Source: Toxonevra muliebris (taxonomy: Eukaryota > Arthropoda > Insecta > Diptera > Pallopteridae). From it: a stretch of DNA of 64,000 nucleotides. The DNA lies in assembly GCA_963691655.1 (NCBI GenBank), contig OY829328.1:10196204-10260203 (forward strand), in the 5' to 3' direction. Made by a program: the position numbers and the translations under genes. Under the pieces are notes generated by a model. It ran no database searches and was not told the origin of the DNA. It worked only from the letters and a program-made list of their open reading frames with translations. Positions 12,563 to 23,686 of the stretch are shown in pieces. Position 1 is the stretch's first letter. Every line of letters begins with the position of its first letter.

Positions 12563-13828
12563 TACAGGGTGACAATTGTAAAGTGACGCAAGTTTAATAC
12601 TCTGCAGCAAGCTTTGCCATTTACCGTTACTTTAATTTAAAAAGCAAATTCATTCATGATTGGCTTTGCTTTTTATTTCATTTGAATTTTTGTTATTAAA
12701 TTTTGAAATTTCCATAAAAATGGACAAGGAAAATATTCGTCGTGAAATTATGAAATTTCATTTGGCAAATTATAGTAGCCGTCAAATTGCAAAGGCTTTA
12801 AATTTGTCAAGTCGTACGGTAAACCGAGCTATTATTCGATATAATGAAACTGGGGGTTTTGGAGATAGAGACCGGGGAAAATTTTCAACAGTTGCCACTA
12901 CTGGTTTAACAGAAAAAATTCGTAAACGAATCAAGCGAAATCCAAGGCGCTCAATGAGAAAAATCGCTAAGGAAGTGGGAGTAAACCGTGAAACAGTGCG
13001 AATCATTGCAAAATCTAAGTTTAATCTTAAGCCGTACAAGCTCCGAAAAGCTCAAGATCTGATACAAAAAAAGAAAGATTTGCGACTGCAAAGATGCAAG
13101 GCGTTGCTACGCTCCTCCGTGTTTAAAAATGTTGAAAATATCTTGTTTACAGATGAAAAAATTTTCACGGTTGAACAACATTTCAATGCGCAAAATGACA
13201 TCATCATCGCAACAAAATAGGACTGTTGGCCGAGTTCAAAAGCCAGCTTCCGTTATGGTATGGGCTGGAGTTTCCGCTAATGCCAGAACCCCTCTAATAT
13301 TCGTTGAAGAGGGTGTTAAAATTGACCAGGTTGTTTATCGGAGCATTTTAAATGAACATGTTCTTCCCTGGGCCCAAGATACATTTGGAAATGAAAACTG
13401 GACTTTCCAGCAAGATTCTGCACCTTCCCACACGCAAACATGGATAAAAGAAAATTTTTCTGGATTCATAACATCTCAAGAATGGCCACCATACTCCCCA
13501 GACTTGAATCCAATGGACTACTCTATTTGGAGTATTTTAGAGAGTAAGGCTTGTGCATCTCAACACCACAGTCTGGAGTCGCTGACAAATTCATTAGAGA
13601 AAGCCTGGACTGAAATTGATCAGGAAGTCCTGCGGCAAACAGTCCTACGATTTCCGGATCGATTGAAGGCATGTGTGCAGGCTAAAGGAGGTTATATTCA
13701 ATGAGGTGAGGTTCAAATGAATGCTTATATATTCAGCAATGTGAACACTTAATTGTACTTAATGGAAGTACGTCCTTTTGAAAATAACTGCTGAAATGTG
13801 TGCGTCACTTTACGATTGTCACCCTGTA
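12563..13828 (+). mobile_element. Tc1/mariner-type element with TA target duplication
   Basis: The termini are inverted: CAGGGTGACAATTGTAAAG at the left and CTTTACGATTGTCACCCTG at the right differ by one base, continue for several more matching bases, and are flanked by TA on both sides (12563-12564, 13827-13828). The element is about 1.26 kb and carries one damaged transposase gene. It sits within a LINE relic: removing the element and one TA restores the LINE reading from 12562 into 13829, so the insertion came after the LINE. Confidence 0.9.
12720..13704 (+). pseudogene. Tc1/mariner transposase, frameshifted
   Basis: The first ATG is at 12720 (the open frame extends upstream, but only with a TTG). 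The N-terminal half shows paired helix-turn-helix DNA-binding segments (SSRQIAKALNLSSRTVNRAI, then a second at about 12945-13010) and the first catalytic Asp in LFTDEK near 13150. That frame ends at 13220. A second frame resumes at about 13195 with VMVWAGVS, the second Asp in QQDSAPSH and the third acidic residue in SPDLNPMDYSIW. The spacing between the last two catalytic residues is about four residues shorter than in DD37D relatives as I recall them. One frameshift is needed, so the protein is inactive as it stands. Confidence 0.85.
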
Positions 13829-14825
13829 CTGTGGTAGTTAGGCCAGTCATAGCAGGGCTTGGCTATCAGCAAATTCAACAAGCTCCAAAGGTTTGCCTCT
13901 CTCTCAATCACAGGGACTATGTGAACCTGTCTCACTTCTGCGATTGAGATGATACTCGGTCTTGCACCTCTGCACGTCTTCATAAAGAATACAGATACCC
14001 AGATACCACAGGTCATTTAATTATTCTTAGTAAAATTCCCAATACTCTAATCTGTTCTGTGTGAGTTTTTAAGTTTCTAAGCTTCGACCGGAAATTGAAT
14101 ATTATTCTTCCGTTCAGGCCCAATTCCCCAACTTCGGTTCTTTCACTCTCCGTTGATATACTGACGGTTGGAAAACGGATTTTGGGTCTGGTGCTAGTTT
14201 CGTTGAACCCAACACTCGAATCAAAATTCCACTATGTACTTGGCCTTGTGTTTTTCAAGCTAAAATATACGCAATTGATGCGTACGCCAGAATTGGCCTT
14301 ACTAAAAGGTGCTGATAGCTAAGCGGATTTCGAAGTACTTTCATCATAGAGGTTCTCTTCGCAGTTAGTGAAGGAGTGTCAGTCAACAGCAGTACTCATA
14401 ACAACGCTGCGATTTTTTCAATACCAGGCGACTGTAATATTGTAACTGCCGACGAGCTTGCTAGGCAGGGTTCATCGGCTTTATATACAGTCCCTATTCC
14501 ATTTTGCAGAATCGGCCAGATTGGTTTCAAATCAATCGTGGAGAAGGTAGGAATGACTTATCTTATTGGCAGCTTGTTTCAGGTCTTTGGAAAGCCAAGG
14601 AGTTTATCATTTCTCTCGCTATCCCTCGATCTGAAAGATTTTAAACAAAGCGGGTCTCAGATTACTAGTAGACTTTTCATCCGGTTACTATATGGTCGGA
14701 TATCACCTAAGAAAATTAGGTCTGTCAAACAAGAGAGAGTCTCTTGTATATATGGAGGACGATGAGACGTCATACCACATTCTTTGTAAGTGTCCAGCTT
14801 ACAAAGAAGGTGTATTTTAATAAAT
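13829..14825 (+). pseudogene. LINE relic, RNase H and C-terminal zinc-knuckle part
   Basis: This continues the LINE interrupted by the Tc1/mariner element (VVVRPV immediately after the insertion point). An RNase H-like end (ADELARQGS at about 14449-14475) and a CCHC-like HILCKCPA motif near 14779-14802 follow in shifting frames. The order RT, RNase H, zinc knuckle fits R1/I/Loa-type non-LTR elements. Multiple stops and frameshifts are present. Confidence 0.7.
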
Positions 14826-16991
14826 CGTTTCTCACACGTAACGAAAAAACTTGAAACTCTTAAGCAAAAGTCTAGCCTTCATTAGGATAGCAGATCGCCT
14901 TTGGTTTTAACTTAGGTTACAGTGCCTGACTTTTGGGTTATCCCAACCTAGTTAAAATAGAATAATAATAGTCTAGAGTAAATATGAAAATATCAAACAA
15001 AATGAACGTAAAGAGAGCCTTCGATTGTGGCACGTTCTCTCAGAGAAATTAGATGTTTCATTTTGCTAAATATGTCTTTGAAAACTGTTCGTTTCAGAAA
15101 AAAAAAATCTTAAGGAAATACATAAGATATGCTTGTATTTTATAAATATATGAAATTATACGTATGGGTATATCTTTATACATATGTAGATATGTTAATA
15201 TGCTTGTGTATGTGTATTCAAGCTTATGTCCTAATAGTTGAAAAATGTTTATAGATTATCCCAAATAACTGTTGTAAGGAATCCATACCAAAAGCAAGCT
15301 CCCCTGCTCGGTTCCCTGTCCATACATTATAAACACACACAGATATGAATATATGTGCACAAAAAGCAAAAAAAAAGAAGAAAATCTTTACAAAAAGCAC
15401 TAGTAGTTTCCGCCTCATTTAAAAGCAACTCTCAATAAAAATTTATCTCGAGGAAATGTATTATGGCATTGTTTACAAAGTTGGTTGCTATGTGTATGAG
15501 TGTGTGTATATGCGTTTGTGTGTATTTATGTATGTATGAATCTATTTTTGCTATAGAAAATCAATACATTTTCTATTGAAGCGGAAGCTTCTACATTGAA
15601 GAAAATACATACAAATATATAGTAAAAGCATTTGAAAAACAACAAAATGTTTACTATGAAAATAGCCAGGAGCTTCAGAGAGGAAAGGAATGGCACAGAG
15701 AAAGAGAGAGATAGAGAGAGAGAGAGAGAAAGAGAGAGCTTGAGTGAAAAGAAGTAAATAAGGCACTAACTACACTCACAGAAATAAAAATAAGCCCACT
15801 TTGAAATTTAAACTTTACATACATTAAATTGAAAGTCAAAAATAAAGTAAACAATTCCTTGAAAATATTTCCTTCATACGAATTAAAAAAAGCTTACTAG
15901 AATAACTAATTTTACTTTTCAGCTTCAATACCATTATGTATTACTATGTAAAAGTTACTAACTGGCAATATGGCAGTTAGTACATGCCAGCCACAAATCT
16001 CCTAAATAATTATAATTGTCATATACATTTTTGTAGCTACTCATAAATAAAAAATATTTCTCACAGTTCAACTTTCGTTCATTCATACATTTATTCATAT
16101 TTTTATTGTTGAATAATGCAAAAATAAAAGATTGTGTGAAATCAAATAAAATTCAATGTGGAAAGCAGCAGCGAAATATAGAACAACAAATAATAATAAT
16201 AAAAAAATATGTTTCAGCTTTTGCATTCGTTATCATAGTCGTAGTTATGATTATTATTTTTTGTTTGTATCGTCATCATATTGACCATAAGTTAAACTGT
16301 ATTGCCTTAGGTCGTACAGTTACCAAAAAGTTGCCAGTATTGCCACTGCATATTTATATATTGAAATACATATTAGCAAAAAAAAATAAGTAAGTAACAA
16401 AAGTAGCGCGCACACACACACACACACACATCAGTCTTTGTCATTTCTGTGTATTTTGAATTTCATTTTATTGTATGTATGTATGTGTAGTATGTCTATT
16501 CAAAGTATTGCCTACGGATATTGTGTATCATGACTATTCAAAGGAATTTATGCCAAAATTCTACCAAATAAAAAAGAAATATTTCTTTTATACACGAGTC
16601 TTTTTCAATGGATATGAGTCTATGAGTGTCTTTGTATATATTTTTTGCATTTAAAGTTTGGCCCCGTAGCAAATCTACTGGTATTTGTGTTAAAAGTGTT
16701 TGTCTATTGCATGTTTGTTGAGCTTGCAAATAATTTTGTTTGCTCCTTTTTGCTCATAAAGCAATTTTAAATGTTGGTAGGAATTTTGTGTGTGTCTCTT
16801 TTTTTGGTTTTTTTTTTTTTTGCAAGTGATTTGCATTTATATAAATATTCTTTAAATTTATGGTTATGCATTTAAATTCAGCTCCAATAAATTTACCGTA
16901 ATTATTTGAACCAACTCAAATCAATAAATTTTTGGTCTTATTTCGACTGCTTTTTTCCATCATTTACGGTCTCTAGGTATTAATTTGATTT
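14826..16991. other. Non-coding stretch with microsatellites
   Basis: No gene is supported. It holds a (GA)n tract at about 15702-15738, a (CA)n tract at about 16411-16430, GTAT/TATG patches near 15480-15540 and 16474-16490, and T runs near 16797-16820. It is the left flank of the Polinton. Confidence 0.5.
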
Positions 16992-16997
16992 CTCCCA
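16992..16997. repeat. Polinton target-site duplication, left copy
   Basis: CTCCCA directly precedes the element's first base and is repeated exactly at 33062-33067. Six bp is the duplication size made by Polinton/Maverick integrases. Confidence 0.9.
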
Positions 16998-18918
16998 AGT
17001 AGTAGGGATATGTATGTTCTGGCACAAGGGGAATGGGGAATGGGGAATGAGGAATGGGGAATGAGGAATGGGGAATGGGGAATGGGGAATGAGGAATGGG
17101 GAATGGGGCTTGTGCCAGAACATACATATACAGTAGTAGGGATATGTATGTTCTGGCACAAGGGGAATGGGGAATGGGGAATGAGGAATGGGGAATGGGG
17201 AATGGGGAATGAGGAATGGGGAATGGGGCTTGTGCCAGAACATACATATACAGTAGTAGGGATATGTATGTTCTGGCACAAGGGGAATGTTAAACCGTTT
17301 TTTTAATAAGTAAATATATATATTTTTCACAAAATAATAGACGGGAATTGCAAGAACCAATAATAATTTATATGAAACCTTTGAATAAGAACCAGGCAAA
17401 CAGAAAAAAGAGAAAGCATAAATAACAAAAAATATTTTTTAACCCCGCACATCATTGTGTTTTTTTTATATCTGAAGTTTGTTTTGTAATACACATATAA
17501 GATCCAGACAAACAGAAAAAAGAAAAAGCATAAATAACAAAAAATATATTTTAACTCCGCACATCATTGTGTTTTTTTTTTTTTTTTTTTTCGTTTTGAT
17601 ATTTGAAGTTTGTTTTGTGATACACATAGGATAGGATACATATTAGCTGCAGAACAAATTATCAGAACAGGAAAAAGAACTGTATTCTCATTCCCCATTA
17701 GCATCATATAGAAACAATATACAAAAAATATATTTCAACTCCGCACATCATTGTGTTTTTTTTCGATATTTGAAGTTTGTTTTGTGATACACATAGGATA
17801 GGATAGGATAGCTGATATGCTACAAAACGAATTTCCAGAACAGAACTGTATTCTCATTCCCCTAATCCCATTTGTGCCAGAACATACATATACAGTAGTA
17901 GGGATATGTATGTTCTGGCACAATGGGGAATGGGGAATGGCTTTTTTTACGCCACCAGGCAAGCAGGAAAAGTAGAAAGCATAAATGGAATACAATTTTG
18001 CTTTATTTTTCCCTCCCTTTCCTTACATACATACATACATACATACACACTCATTAAAAAGACCTAGTGTTTTTTCTCACGATCATTGTTTACATTTGGC
18101 ACAGTGAATTGAGAGGAGTCAAGTGCATATCAGCCGCAAAATCAAATTATCACATACTGTGATTTGTAAATATTGCCTTTAAATGATACAGTCATACATT
18201 ATGAAAAATTTCATGTTTAAACATGTTCAATAAGTTGAAAAGCACCAAGCGAACAGGAAAAAGGACTGCATTCTCATTTTTAACTATTCTTTCTTGCATA
18301 ACAGTGGGAAAAAAATCTTGCATAACAGTTTTGTTTGTTATCACATACTCTGATTTGTATATATTGCCTTTAATTAATCGATTTCAATTCTCCACGATCA
18401 TTGTTTACATTTTGTTGAATGTGATACACACACTCAATGTTCAATAAGTTGAAAAGCACCAAGCGAACAGGAAAAAGGACAGCATTCTCATTCTTAACTA
18501 TTCTTTCTTGCATTGTGGCAAAAAAATCTCACAATTGTTTACAATAAACTTCCCTTAGTCGATTAATTAACTTCTCCACGATCGTTGTTTACATTATTGT
18601 GCTTGTGGTCTTATGTGTGGGCAGAAGTGCAGTATCACTCTAAGTATTCATTATGCTTATTTATGCTTATTGTAAGTATGTATTTATTTGTATGTTTATA
18701 CGTATGTATGTTTGTATGTACGTTTATACGTATTGGCAAAAGTGGAGTCTCTCTTGCATTATGTATGTATGTAAGTTTGTGTAGATTGATAATATGTGTG
18801 TATGTATATTAGTAGATGCTGAGGGATATATAACTGTATAAACTTTTATGTCACAGATATTATCTATCAGTGTTAGAAGACGGTACTGATTTTAAAAATT
18901 TACGCGCAACGCGAGTTT
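16998..18918. repeat. Polinton left terminal inverted repeat
   Basis: It matches the reverse complement of 31130-33061, ending inside at the motif ACGCGCAACGCGAGTTT just before the polymerase gene. It contains layered subrepeats: three tip copies starting at 16998, 17132 and 17252; GGGGAAT/GAGGAAT heptamers; a motif around CCGCACATCATTGTGTTTT repeated at about 17445, 17555 and 17740; a paired repeat of the TTCAATAAGTTGAAAAGCACC segment at about 18226 and 18440; and CATA/TATG runs. Small ORFs occur here but are mirrored in the other repeat. Confidence 0.95.
17029..17108 (+). repeat. GGGGAAT/GAGGAAT heptamer array in the left TIR
   Basis: About eleven 7-bp units (GGGGAAT or GAGGAAT). They are bracketed by TGTATGTTCTGGCACAAG and its inverse CTTGTGCCAGAACATACA, so the array forms the loop of a palindrome. 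A second array with the same brackets lies at about 17161-17228. The G-runs spaced by AAT have G-quadruplex potential. Confidence 0.9.
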
Positions 18919-18942
18919 ATTCCTATCAAGAAAAATTAAAAA

Positions 18943-21900
18943 ATGAAGACCTTCGAGTGTTTAGAGTGCGGTGCGTCGTTCTTAACAAACACTAATTTGT
19001 TGCGTCATAAGAGGTCGGTCCATGATCAAAAAAAAGTTAATTGTGAGCTCTGTAATAAATCGTTCATGAGAAATGACGGTTTATTACGTCACAAAAGAGC
19101 TGTCCACTCAATAGTGGCAAGTGAAGGGGCCTCAACTTCGCATAACGCGATGCAAGTTGAGGCACCCATAGAAACAGTGGAGTCAGTGATTAATAATGGT
19201 GCTTCAACTTCGCATAACGCGATGCAAGTTGAGGCACCCATAGAAACAGTGGAGTCAGTGATTAATAATGGTGCTTCAACTTCGCATAACGCGATGCAGG
19301 TTGATGACACCATAGACAGTGACAATATTTCAAAAATAATTGATGTTCCAACGGGTGAACATGAAAAGTTTAACTTTAAAAATAATGGGAACCGCGATTT
19401 CCTACAAAACATTAAAAAAGATGTAACAACAGTTGTGAAAGAACTGTTGTTTGAACATAAAGAAATAGTTTTCAAAGCAAAACTAATTTGTGAAGATATT
19501 CCAGTGTACGACAACACTGGTATTATCAAAAAAATAACTTTTGAAACGGGTTCAAAAACAATTAACAATCAAAGCGCTATTAATCCGACATATAATGAAA
19601 TATGTGAAGAATTAAAACAAAAAATTCATGACCACACCGAATCGGGTGCGTCTTCATTTTTAGACCTTATTAGCTTAGAAGTTAATAAGGTCATAACAAA
19701 AAAAGTCAAATATTGCACAATGTGCAAAGTGAACATTGCGATAAACGAGTGGAGTGGTCACATTAGGACCAATGAACACAAAAAAAATTCTTTATTTCAA
19801 ATAGAAGATAATCTATTTAAAATAAGAACCGGAAGTTTCAATAACCGTATTGTAGCTTACCGAATAAAAAATAAGGACGAGTATAATCTCGATCCGATGA
19901 ATTTTTTTAACGCAATAAGAAATCAGACGCACAAACTTTTAAGTGATTTCTTATTGCGACATATTGCATGCAAATACAATATCGAGTTGTATTGCGTGTA
20001 CATTAAAACAATTGAAAACGAAAGCGAAGACGCTTTCGAAAGTGAGAACATTGAGCTAAGTTTGAAAACGTTTCAAACGAAAATGCGCGTTGTACAAAAC
20101 AATGCGGAAATACCTCAATCTTTCACCGAAAAAGTTGAGGATATTATCCAAAACAAATTAAGTGCTTTTGAAGAACGAGGTAGCGGTTGGTCGCTTTTCA
20201 GTATCTGCTACCTCGATATTAGCATAAATAAATACGCCGCGCTTAGAGGTTCGTCTTACCTTAAGCTTCCAAAATATTTGGAAGACAAACGGGCATGCAT
20301 AAATATAAAAAACGAAGACAATTTTTGTTTTAAGTGGGCTGTGATATCAGCTTTAAAAAATGTCGCGAATAATCCGCAGAGAGTTGCATCGTATGCAATA
20401 ATAAACATTAATGCTAATAGCATAAAAATCGGTGATCAAAATATTAATTTTAGTGGATTAGAATTTCCACTTAAAATTACCGGGATAAAAACATTTGAAA
20501 ATAATAACCCGATTAGTGTAAACGTTTTCGGTTACGACGCGGACTCAAAACAAATAGTGGGTCCGTACTATACGACCAAATGTGAACGAGATACTCACAT
20601 CAATTTGCTGCTACTTCAGGAAGATGACATTTTCCATTACGTGTGGATAAAACATATTTCAAGGTAAAAATAATTTTTATATGAACTTTTATTTCAAATT
20701 TTTATTTATATTATTTATTTTTCATAGTACAGTTTTTTATATCATACTATATATATATATCATACTGACTTTATTTATTTATTATTATTTTAGACTAATA
20801 AGGAGCCAATTGACTGCCCACTCTACGGAGTTGTACATATGCAATGTATGCTTACAACATTTTTTGAGGGAGGAGCAGCTAACCATCCACAAGACGGAGT
20901 GCAGAAAAATTGTGAGCAGGATGCCGAATGCGGATAAATCGGTAATTAGTTTTAAAAACTATAATAAAATGGTAGATGTACCATTCGTTATATATGCGGA
21001 TTTTGAATGCATTCTTCAAAGTGTTGATACATGCACTCAAAATCCGACATCTAGTTATAGTAATATAGTGAATAAGCACGTCCCTTGTGCATTCAGTTAC
21101 TTTATCAAATGTTCATATAATGACGCATTAAATAAGCACATAATATATAAAGGGGATGATGCCCCCAGCGTATTTATTGATAGCTTAGTTAAGGATATCA
21201 AAGATATCTATTATAAATACACCTCAATTATAAAGCCAATGAATCTTTTATCATTAGAAGAAGAAATTTTTCAAATTAATAGCCCCATTTGCCATATTTG
21301 TAAAAAGTTTTTAAATCAGACAGATAGAGTTTCTAATCATTGTCATCTAACTGGCAAATATAGAGGACCAGCACATTCAGAGTGCAATTTAAAATATGTT
21401 TCCCCTAAATTTTTCCCAATTTTTTTTCATAACTTTTCTGGCTATGATTGTCATTTATTTGTTAAGGAATTAGCAAATATTCCAGGTGACATTACATTAA
21501 TTCCTTTAAATAAGGAATTATATATATCACTTTCAAAGCTTATAGTTGTGAGTGATAATCAAACTATAGAGCTAAGATTTTTAGACTCCTTTAGATTCAT
21601 GCCCTCAAGTTTAGAATCTTTAGCTAAAAATCTCATGAAAGAAGATTTTCAAGCAGTTAAGTCAAAGTTCGAAAGTGATAACGAATTTAATTTAATTACT
21701 AGAAAAGGAGTATTCCCTTATGAGTACATAGACTCTTGGGAAAAGTTAAATGAAAATTGTCTCCCATCTCGCGATAAATTTTTCAGTAGATTAAACAACA
21801 TTGAATGCTTGGAGGAGGACTTCCAACATGCTCAAAATGTTTGGGATTCCTTCCAGTGCAGATCAATGTGGGATTATCTGGAACTATATTTAACATCTGA

Positions 21901-23407
21901 CGTGCTTCTGCTTACAGATATTTTTGAAAATTTTAGAAAAATTTGCAAAAAAATATATAATCTTGACCCTTGTCATTATTATACAGCACCTGGTCTGTCA
22001 TGGGATGCCATGTTAAAAATAACTGAAATAAAACTTGAACTTTTCAGTGATATTAATATGCAGACATTTGTCCAAAGGGGCATACGGGGAGGCATTGTTC
22101 AATGTTCTAAAAGGCATTCGAAAGCAAACAATAAATACTTGAGTAATTATGATGATGATAAAACATCTGAATATCTCATGTATTTAGATGCAAATAATTT
22201 GTACGGTTGGGCTATGTCACAACCGCTACCATATGGTAATTTTGAATGGATTGATGCAATCGATTTTGACATCTCTCAAATAAATTCTGATGTGAGTATA
22301 GGTTATATTTTGGAAGTGGATTTAGAATATCCAAGTGCTATTCATGATTACCACAATGATTTGCCATTTTGTGCGGAAATCAAAACAGTTGGGGACTCCA
22401 AATTTGCGAAGTTAATACCCAACTTAGGAAATAAAACCAAATATATTATTCATTATCAAAATTTACTGCAATGCCTAAAATATGGTTTAAAATTGTCACA
22501 AATTCATAGAGTTCTACGGTTTAGTCAAAAATGTTGGTTGAAAGACTACATTGATTTAAATACTCACCATAGAACACTAGCAAGAAATGAGTTTGAAAAG
22601 AATTTCTTTAAGCTATTGAACAATGCCGTGTATGGAAAAACAATGGAAAATGTAGAAAAGCGAAAAGATGTTAAAATAGTGACAGGATGGGAAAATAGAG
22701 GGAGACATTTAGGGGCGAGAGCTCTAATTGCCAAGCCTAATTTTCATAGCTGTACCGAATTCATTACAAATATGGTTGCGGTTCAAATGAATAGAGTGCA
22801 TATATGCTATGATAAACCAATATATTTAGGTTTCTGTGTGCTTGAAATATCAAAGTGGAAAATGTATGATTTCCATTATGATTACATGAAACCTAAATAT
22901 AATGAAAATTTGTGTTTGAACTATATGGATACAGATTCATTTGTATACACAATAAAAACTGAAGACTTTTATTGTGATATTGCAAATGATATCGATTCAA
23001 AATTTGACACTTCTGATTATCCCCCCGAAAATCGTTTCAAATTTCCTCAAAAAAATAAAAAAGTTTTGGGAATGATGAAAGACGAAAATCAAGGGAGAAT
23101 AATGAAAGAATTCATTGGCTTAAGGTCAAAAATGTATTCCATTGATGTGGAAAATTGCAATGAAATAACAAAGGCTAAAGGGGTAAAGAAGTCTGTTCTT
23201 AAAGATATGGGTCTAATTGACTATAAAGAGTGTCTTTACAACAAAAAAGTATTTCGTGGATGTATGTATACATTTAAATCAAACATGCATACTGTGTATA
23301 CAAACGCATTAAACAAAATAACTTTGAGTTGTAATGATGACAAAAGGTGCATTAGATCTGATGGCATCAATACATACGCTTGGGGGCATTATAGAATAGA
23401 TGTGTAA
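18943..23407 (+). CDS. POLB: Polinton protein-primed family B DNA polymerase, one intron
   Basis: This enzyme replicates the element, probably from a terminal-protein primer. Exons 18943-20663 and 20794-23407 encode about 1,444 residues. Exon 1 starts at an ATG just inside the left TIR, with C2H2 fingers at residues 6-27 and 34-55, a 24-residue tandem repeat (19129-19305) and another Cys/His finger near 19711. Exon 2 starts with a further zinc finger. Exonuclease motifs are YADFE (about 20993), NFSGYD (about 21431) and YLTSD (about 21886). Polymerase motifs are DANNLYG (about 22187), NNAVYG (about 22618) and YMDTDS (about 22922). The two parts read as separate ORFs unless the GT-AG intron is removed; removal keeps frame and brings polymerase N-terminal sequence on both sides into register. 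No damage to catalytic motifs is visible. It is long for the family because of the fingers and repeats. Confidence 0.93.
20664..20793 (+). other. Predicted spliceosomal intron in the polymerase gene
   Basis: The donor is AAG/GTAAAA and the acceptor is TTATTTTAG/AC, with a T-rich tract before the acceptor. At 130 bp and very AT-rich, it is typical of short insect introns. Without splicing, exon 1 stops at the TAA formed at 20665. Splicing in phase 2 joins the frames exactly and preserves family-typical sequence across the junction. Confidence 0.8.
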
Positions 23408-23686
23408 GAGTTCTTTATTTTATAAGTTTAACTTTATTTGAATATTGTGATTGTATAGTTCTTTATTTTATAAGTTTTGATCCCTTTTATAAAAAAAAAA
23501 GGAAAAATATGTAAATAAATGAAAAAATGTTGTGCTTTGTATTTATTTCAAAATGAATTCTTTATTATTAATAAAATGTTTAATAAAAATAAAAAATTAC
23601 ATATGTTCTTATTTTATTTGCAACGATGATTATGCCAAAGTAAGTATTCCATTTTCAGAGGGTTCCAATATTTCTCCGTTTTGTGT

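Noticed and set aside
16960..17400. Several overlapping ORFs rich in His-Ser-Pro-Phe or Gly-Asn-Glu-Trp
   Set aside because: They arise from the 7-bp heptamer arrays in the Polinton TIR and their mirror at 32.6-33.2 kb, open in several frames on both strands.
18585..18812. 75-codon ORF mirrored at 31215-31439
   Set aside because: It is inside the TIR, starts with low-GC microsatellite-derived Tyr/Val/Cys codons, and similarity between the two copies only reflects the inverted repeat.
18943..23407. Polymerase as two separate genes or a frameshifted pseudogene
   Set aside because: A GT-AG intron explains the interruption exactly and restores the frame, so a broken gene is not needed.
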